Assembly (NCBI GenBank): GCA_015491585.1
Contig: WFVQ01000192.1
Span: 1-7,663, forward strand
DNA length: 7,663 bases
Direction: 5' to 3'
From: Deltaproteobacteria bacterium
GTDB lineage: Bacteria; Desulfobacterota; Dissulfuribacteria; Dissulfuribacterales; S140-46
A model generated the notes under the pieces. The model saw nothing but the letters and a program-made list of their open reading frames with translations, was not told the origin of the DNA and did not search any database. This document shows, one piece after another, positions 4,642 through 7,663 of the stretch. A program made the translations under genes and the position numbers. Numbering within the stretch: position 1 is the first letter of the stretch; each line of letters begins with the position of its first letter.

Positions 4642-5841
4642 GTGCAGGTTTACGAAATAAAAAAAGGCATCTACTGGGTGGGCGCCGTGGACTGGCTTGT
4701 CCGGGACTTCCACGGCTACTCGACCTATGAGGGCACAACCTACAACGCCTTTCTCATGCTCGGAGAGAAGAACGTTCTCTTCGACACCGTCAAGGCGAAT
4801 TTGGGGAGTGATCTGGTCCATCGTATAAGGACCATCATCGATCCAGAGAAGATCGACTATATCGTGGTCAACCACGTCGAAATGGACCACAGCGGTTATC
4901 TGCCAGAGATGGTAGAGCTCTGCAAGCCCGAGAAGATCATCTGCTCCAAGATGGGACACAAGAATCTTCTGGATCACTTTCACCGTCCAGACTGGCCCTA
5001 TCACGTGGTTGGAACCGGGGATGCAGTGTCTGTGGGCTCCAGGACCATCCAGTTCATAGAGACCAGGATGCTCCATTGGCCCGACTCAATGTTCTCCTAC
5101 ATTCCAGAAGAGAAGCTGCTCATCTCCAGTGACGCCTTTGGTCAACACCTGGGCACGAGCGAGCGTTTCGACGACGAGGTGGATCAGTCGGAGCTCATGT
5201 ATCAGGCGAGGAAGTACTATGCCAACATCCTTACCCTCTATTCGCCCCAGGTGAGGAAGCTTCTCAAGTCCGTGGCGGAGATGGGGATAGAGATCGATAT
5301 GATAGCACCGGATCACGGTGTTATCTGGAGAAAGGACCCTGGCAAGATCCTCCAGGCGTATGAAAATTGGTCCCATCACCGCGGGTCCAACAAGGGGCTG
5401 GTCATCTATGACACCATGTGGCACTCCACAGAGAAGATGGCCAAGGCCGTTGCCGACGGCTTGGAGTCCCAGGGGGTGAGCGTGAAGCTCATGAACCTGC
5501 GCGTGGAGCACAGGAGCGATGTCATGACAGAGGTTCTCGATGCCAAGGGATTGGCTCTGGGCTGTCCCACGCTCAATAACGGCATGCTTCCGCGCATGGC
5601 CGGTTTCCTCCAGTACATGAAGGGACTGCGTCCGACCAACAAGTTCGGTGCCGCATTCGGCTCCTACGGCTGGAGCGGCGAGGCGGTCAAGCTCCTGAAC
5701 AAGGTCATGGAGGAGATGAAGTTCGAGCTGGTGCACGAGGGGCTGAGGGTCAAATACGTGCCAGACCACGACACCCTCAAGGAGTGCGTGGAGATGGGCA
5801 AGATCCTTGGCAAGGCAATCAGGGACTCTTTCGAAGAGTAG
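4642..5841 (+). CDS. roo: Rubredoxin:oxygen oxidoreductase (A-type flavodiiron protein)
   Basis: This cytoplasmic enzyme reduces O2 to water, and in some relatives NO to N2O, with electrons from rubredoxin. The 399-residue protein has a metallo-beta-lactamase-like domain (about 1-248) with the full set of diiron ligands: H78, E80, D82 and H83 in NHVEMDHSG, H145 in HWPDS, D164 in SSDAFG and H225 in PDHG. A flavodoxin domain follows (about 252-398). Its FMN phosphate loop is YDTMWHSTEKMA (256-267), and further FMN contacts are likely in GCPTLNN (307-313) and GSYGWSGEA (340-348). There is no extra C-terminal rubredoxin domain, so the separate rubredoxin just upstream is the natural partner. Translation starts at a GTG. 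The family is sometimes called FprA. O2 or NO preference cannot be judged from sequence; the neighbours favour O2. Confidence 0.96.
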   Translation: MQVYEIKKGIYWVGAVDWLVRDFHGYSTYEGTTYNAFLMLGEKNVLFDTVKANLGSDLVHRIRTIIDPEKIDYIVVNHVEMDHSGYLPEMVELCKPEKIICSKMGHKNLLDHFHRPDWPYHVVGTGDAVSVGSRTIQFIETRMLHWPDSMFSYIPEEKLLISSDAFGQHLGTSERFDDEVDQSELMYQARKYYANILTLYSPQVRKLLKSVAEMGIEIDMIAPDHGVIWRKDPGKILQAYENWSHHRGSNKGLVIYDTMWHSTEKMAKAVADGLESQGVSVKLMNLRVEHRSDVMTEVLDAKGLALGCPTLNNGMLPRMAGFLQYMKGLRPTNKFGAAFGSYGWSGEAVKLLNKVMEEMKFELVHEGLRVKYVPDHDTLKECVEMGKILGKAIRDSFEE

Positions 5842-5867
5842 TAGAGAAGAAGTAGAAAGGTGCAGAG

Positions 5868-6194
5868 ATGAAGATCACCGTTGACAGGAACGTGGTTGAG
5901 ATTGTGCCCGAGAACGACAGGGAGACCGCCGAGCTCGAGACCCTGTGGAGGGTCATTGTGGACTGCCAGCAGTACAATAAGAAGCTGGTGCCCATAGGAG
6001 AGTACGTCCCCTCCAAGGAGAATCTGGCGAGGTTCACCATAGAAGGCGTGCCTGGCGGCCAGACGACCTATTCAGACCAGGTCGCGCAGGAGGAGAATAC
6101 CTACTACTGCGCGGTGTGCAATAAATACAAAAAGGTAGAGAAGGGAGAGGCCATCCCATACTGCTGCGGCAGGGTGATGGAGCCCATCGACTGA
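5868..6194 (+). CDS. Unknown protein with C-terminal desulforedoxin-like metal site
   Basis: I do not recognise this 108-residue protein as a named family. Residues 1 to about 72 form an N-terminal part of mixed strand and helix character with a single cysteine (C33). Residues 79-108 resemble the desulforedoxin domain: C81, C84, C99 and C100 in YYCAVCNKY...YCCGRVM. Desulforedoxin and the N-terminal domain of the desulfoferrodoxin encoded at 3556 have the same CxxC...CCGxxM layout, but with 15 residues between the pairs rather than 14 here. Four cysteines spaced this way should bind one Fe or Zn. It may be a small electron carrier, a rubredoxin-like partner of ROO or rubrerythrin, or a zinc-ribbon protein. 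No signal peptide is seen, so it is probably cytoplasmic. The Shine-Dalgarno sequence is only AAAGGTG, 26 bases or less after ROO, so expression may be lower than that of its neighbours. Confidence 0.8.
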   Translation: MKITVDRNVVEIVPENDRETAELETLWRVIVDCQQYNKKLVPIGEYVPSKENLARFTIEGVPGGQTTYSDQVAQEENTYYCAVCNKYKKVEKGEAIPYCCGRVMEPID

Positions 6195-6211
6195 TATCAT
6201 AAGGAACCGCG

Positions 6212-6904
6212 ATGAGGAAGAAGGACTTCAAGAGAGGGCTCTGTGAACTCTTGGTGGGGTCAGATATCGAAGAGGTCCGTTCATTTCTCGCCGCGGTTCC
6301 TCCCCGCAGATCCCTCAACCCCATAATATCTTTGTTTTACAGCGGTGAACCGCTCCTTAGATGGAGGGCCGTCTCGGCCTTCGGTTTCGTGGTCGGTGTG
6401 CTGATGGCCCAAGAAGAGATGGAACGGGCGCGTGTGGCAATGCGCCGCATGATGTGGAGCCTCAACGACGAGTCCGGCGGAATAGGGTGGGGCGCCCCAG
6501 AGGCCATGTCTGAAGCCATGACGAACAACGAGGTGCTGGCCGAAGAGTACCACCGCATACTCCTGTCCTATGTATGGGAGGAGGGGAACTTCCTCGAGCA
6601 CGGACCGCTGCGTGCCGGCGCCCTGTGGGGCATAGCCAGGGTCTCTGAGATCCATGCGGACATGATGAGAAGGGCGGGAGCATGGGAGCGCATACGGCCA
6701 TATCTGGATGATGAAGATACCGCTGCAAAGTCGTTCGCAGTATGGGCAGCGGGCCTGGTTGCCGATGCAGAGGCATGTCCAAAGCTATCGAAGATGGCTG
6801 AAGAAAGGGAGGTGGTAGAACTCTACAGGGACTACCACCTGCGCACCTATTCGTTGTCCACTCTTGCCCTTGAAGCCATGCAACGGCTGGATTGCAGGGG
6901 TTGA
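6212..6904 (+). CDS. Conserved helical (HEAT-like) protein, DVU0298-like
   Basis: This 230-residue protein is almost entirely helical, with short helices in pairs that read like degenerate HEAT repeats: LLRWRAVSAFGFVVGVL (48-64), GPLRAGALWGIARV (131-144) and TAAKSFAVWAAGLVADA (170-186). The stretch LNDESGGIGWGAPEAM (84-99) looks like a strongly conserved active or binding motif. By memory of the pattern it belongs to the DVU0298 family, found in sulfate reducers and their relatives and without a known function; that assignment could not be checked here. No signal peptide or membrane span is seen. It is the last gene of the operon, starts after AAGGA (6201-6205), and ends one base before the stop codon of the facing sulfite reductase gene. 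Its place suggests a role in oxygen or redox stress, or a scaffold for a metalloprotein, but that is inference from position only. Confidence 0.8.
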   Translation: MRKKDFKRGLCELLVGSDIEEVRSFLAAVPPRRSLNPIISLFYSGEPLLRWRAVSAFGFVVGVLMAQEEMERARVAMRRMMWSLNDESGGIGWGAPEAMSEAMTNNEVLAEEYHRILLSYVWEEGNFLEHGPLRAGALWGIARVSEIHADMMRRAGAWERIRPYLDDEDTAAKSFAVWAAGLVADAEACPKLSKMAEEREVVELYRDYHLRTYSLSTLALEAMQRLDCRG

Positions 6905-6905
6905 C

Positions 6906-7565
6906 TCACGCCCCAACCGCTTTTCTGAACTCCTCCCATCCCATCTTCTCTATAACCCTGCCCAGCCTCTGGGTCTTTTTGGCATTGGCATCGAAGAAGT
7001 CCACGACCCGTTGGGCCATATCCAAGGCCTCTCCGGTTGTGAGCCCCTCTGTGAGCAGCCTGGCGAGCCTGGGGCGCGAACCGCCATTTCCTCCAACCGT
7101 GACCGCCCAACCATTGGCCTTGCCTATGAAGCCCAGGTCTTTGATACAGTTCTCCGCACACTGATTTATGCAGCCAGACACCCCCATCTTCATCTTCCAA
7201 GGGAGTTTCCTGCCGTGATACCTCTTGTCCAGCTCCAGGGCCAGCCCGAGGCTGTCTTGTTTGGCAAGACGGCAGAAGGTGGTTCCCGGACACGCCTTCA
7301 CACTCCTGACGCACAATCCCACGGCTGCTCCCGGGTCCATCTCCAGCTCCTTCCATGCCGCATCGATCTCCTCTTCGTGGAGGCCGACAAGCGCAATTCT
7401 CTGTGCGCTTGTGAGCTTCAGGGCCTTTACACCGAACTTCTCTGCGACGTCAGCCACTTTGCGTAGGAGATCTGGAGTCACCAGTCCGAGGGGGGTATGG
7501 GGCACTATGGCGTAACTCTGCTTGTCCCGCTGTATCACCGCGCCTTTCTCACCGTCTTTCAGCAT
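6906..7565 (-). CDS. Small siroheme sulfite reductase (assimilatory type, single subunit)
   Basis: The protein has the nitrite/sulfite reductase fold in half-size form: residues about 15-75 are the ferredoxin-like half-domain (TPLGLVTPDLLRKVADVA) and about 85-219 the siroheme and 4Fe-4S part. The cluster ligands are C92 and C98 (CPGTTFC) and C132 and C136 (CINQC), the usual Cx5C and Cx3C pair; one cysteine also bridges to the siroheme iron. At 219 residues it closely matches the low-molecular-weight assimilatory-type sulfite reductase of D. vulgaris, which reduces sulfite to sulfide. A nitrite or other oxyanion substrate cannot be excluded. The ATG at 7565 is chosen because AGGAGGAGG lies just before it (7577-7569). 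A longer frame from a TTG at 7622 would translate that site as Arg-Arg-Arg and cover the promoter. It is transcribed toward the oxygen-defence operon. Confidence 0.9.
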   Translation of the reverse strand: MLKDGEKGAVIQRDKQSYAIVPHTPLGLVTPDLLRKVADVAEKFGVKALKLTSAQRIALVGLHEEEIDAAWKELEMDPGAAVGLCVRSVKACPGTTFCRLAKQDSLGLALELDKRYHGRKLPWKMKMGVSGCINQCAENCIKDLGFIGKANGWAVTVGGNGGSRPRLARLLTEGLTTGEALDMAQRVVDFFDANAKKTQRLGRVIEKMGWEEFRKAVGA

Positions 7566-7593
7566 CTGCCTCCTCCTCGCCGATTTCAGACTA

Positions 7594-7622
7594 TATATAT
7601 GCGAGGGGTGAAGAGTGGGCAA
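7594..7622 (-). promoter_or_regulatory. Candidate promoter of the sulfite reductase gene
   Basis: Reading on the minus strand, TTGCCC (7622-7617) and TATATA (7599-7594) are separated by 17 bases, four of six matches each to the sigma-70 consensus. The (TA) run continues to 7592, so the exact -10 register could shift by two bases. Transcription would start about 20-25 bases before the start codon at 7565. The GC hairpin at 7624-7663 lies directly upstream. Confidence 0.45.
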
Positions 7623-7623
7623 G

Positions 7624-7663
7624 GGGCGGGCACGGCTTGGTATTCCAGGCGCCGTGGCCGCCC
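7624..7663. other. Long GC-rich hairpin at the right edge
   Basis: GGGCGGGCACGGC (7624-7636) pairs with GCCGTGGCCGCCC (7651-7663) over 13 positions with one mismatch. Inside, TTGG (7637-7640) can pair with CCAG or CCAA-like sequence at 7645-7648 around a TATT loop, leaving a small bulge. The right arm ends exactly at the window edge, so the full extent is unknown. On the minus strand no U-tract follows, since TTGCCC comes next. On the plus strand the following bases are not visible. It may be a terminator for a neighbour, a dispersed palindromic repeat, or a regulator site upstream of the sulfite reductase promoter. Confidence 0.5.

Noticed and set aside
7566..7622. A TTG start at 7622 that would lengthen the sulfite reductase to 238 residues.
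   Set aside because: The extension would translate the AGGAGGAGG ribosome-binding site as three arginines and would cover the candidate promoter. The ATG at 7565 gives the length expected for the family.
1..7663. CRISPR array, insertion sequence, tRNA or rRNA gene, toxin-antitoxin pair.
   Set aside because: Reading both strands by eye showed no spaced direct repeats, transposase-like frame, cloverleaf or rRNA-like sequence. The window is filled with compact metabolic genes.

Overview
The window looks like a chromosomal segment of a strictly anaerobic, sulfur-metabolising bacterium, most likely a sulfate-reducing or sulfur-disproportionating member of the Desulfobacterota (old Deltaproteobacteria). 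The reasons are a 2Fe desulfoferrodoxin, a rubredoxin:oxygen oxidoreductase, a multiheme cytochrome c and a small assimilatory-type siroheme sulfite reductase of the kind known from Desulfovibrio, all close together. The genes are fairly GC-rich and use AGG heavily for arginine. The genus cannot be told from this sequence.

Layout. Positions 1-146 are strikingly AT-rich. They hold a promoter and a PerR-box-like palindrome in front of a PerR/Fur-family repressor gene (147-566), and possibly the first codons of a divergent gene running off the left edge. A GC hairpin follows perR. The 567-707 gap holds a candidate promoter with two possible operators. From 708 to 6904 ten genes lie on the plus strand with gaps of 2-45 bp and no obvious internal terminator: a small cysteine-rich winged-helix protein, rubrerythrin, 2-Cys peroxiredoxin, a secreted pentaheme cytochrome c, desulfoferrodoxin (superoxide reductase), ferritin, rubredoxin, rubredoxin:oxygen oxidoreductase (ROO), an uncharacterised protein ending in a desulforedoxin-like CxxC...CC metal site, and a helical protein of unknown function resembling the DVU0298 family. 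Facing them on the minus strand (6906-7565), with one base between the two stop codons, is the small sulfite reductase. Its own promoter lies upstream, next to a long GC hairpin at the right edge.

How it works together. The set is a nearly complete anaerobic oxygen-defence module. ROO reduces O2 to water. Desulfoferrodoxin reduces superoxide to H2O2. Rubrerythrin and peroxiredoxin remove H2O2 and organic peroxides. Ferritin stores iron and so limits Fenton chemistry. Rubredoxin is the probable shared electron carrier. PerR, with all five metal-sensing residues conserved, is the probable peroxide sensor, and the small winged-helix protein may be a second, thiol- or metal-responsive regulator. 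The less expected parts are the periplasmic pentaheme cytochrome in the middle of a cytoplasmic detoxification operon, the desulforedoxin-like protein, the DVU0298-like protein and the cysteine-rich regulator. No reductase that would recharge rubredoxin or peroxiredoxin is visible in the window.
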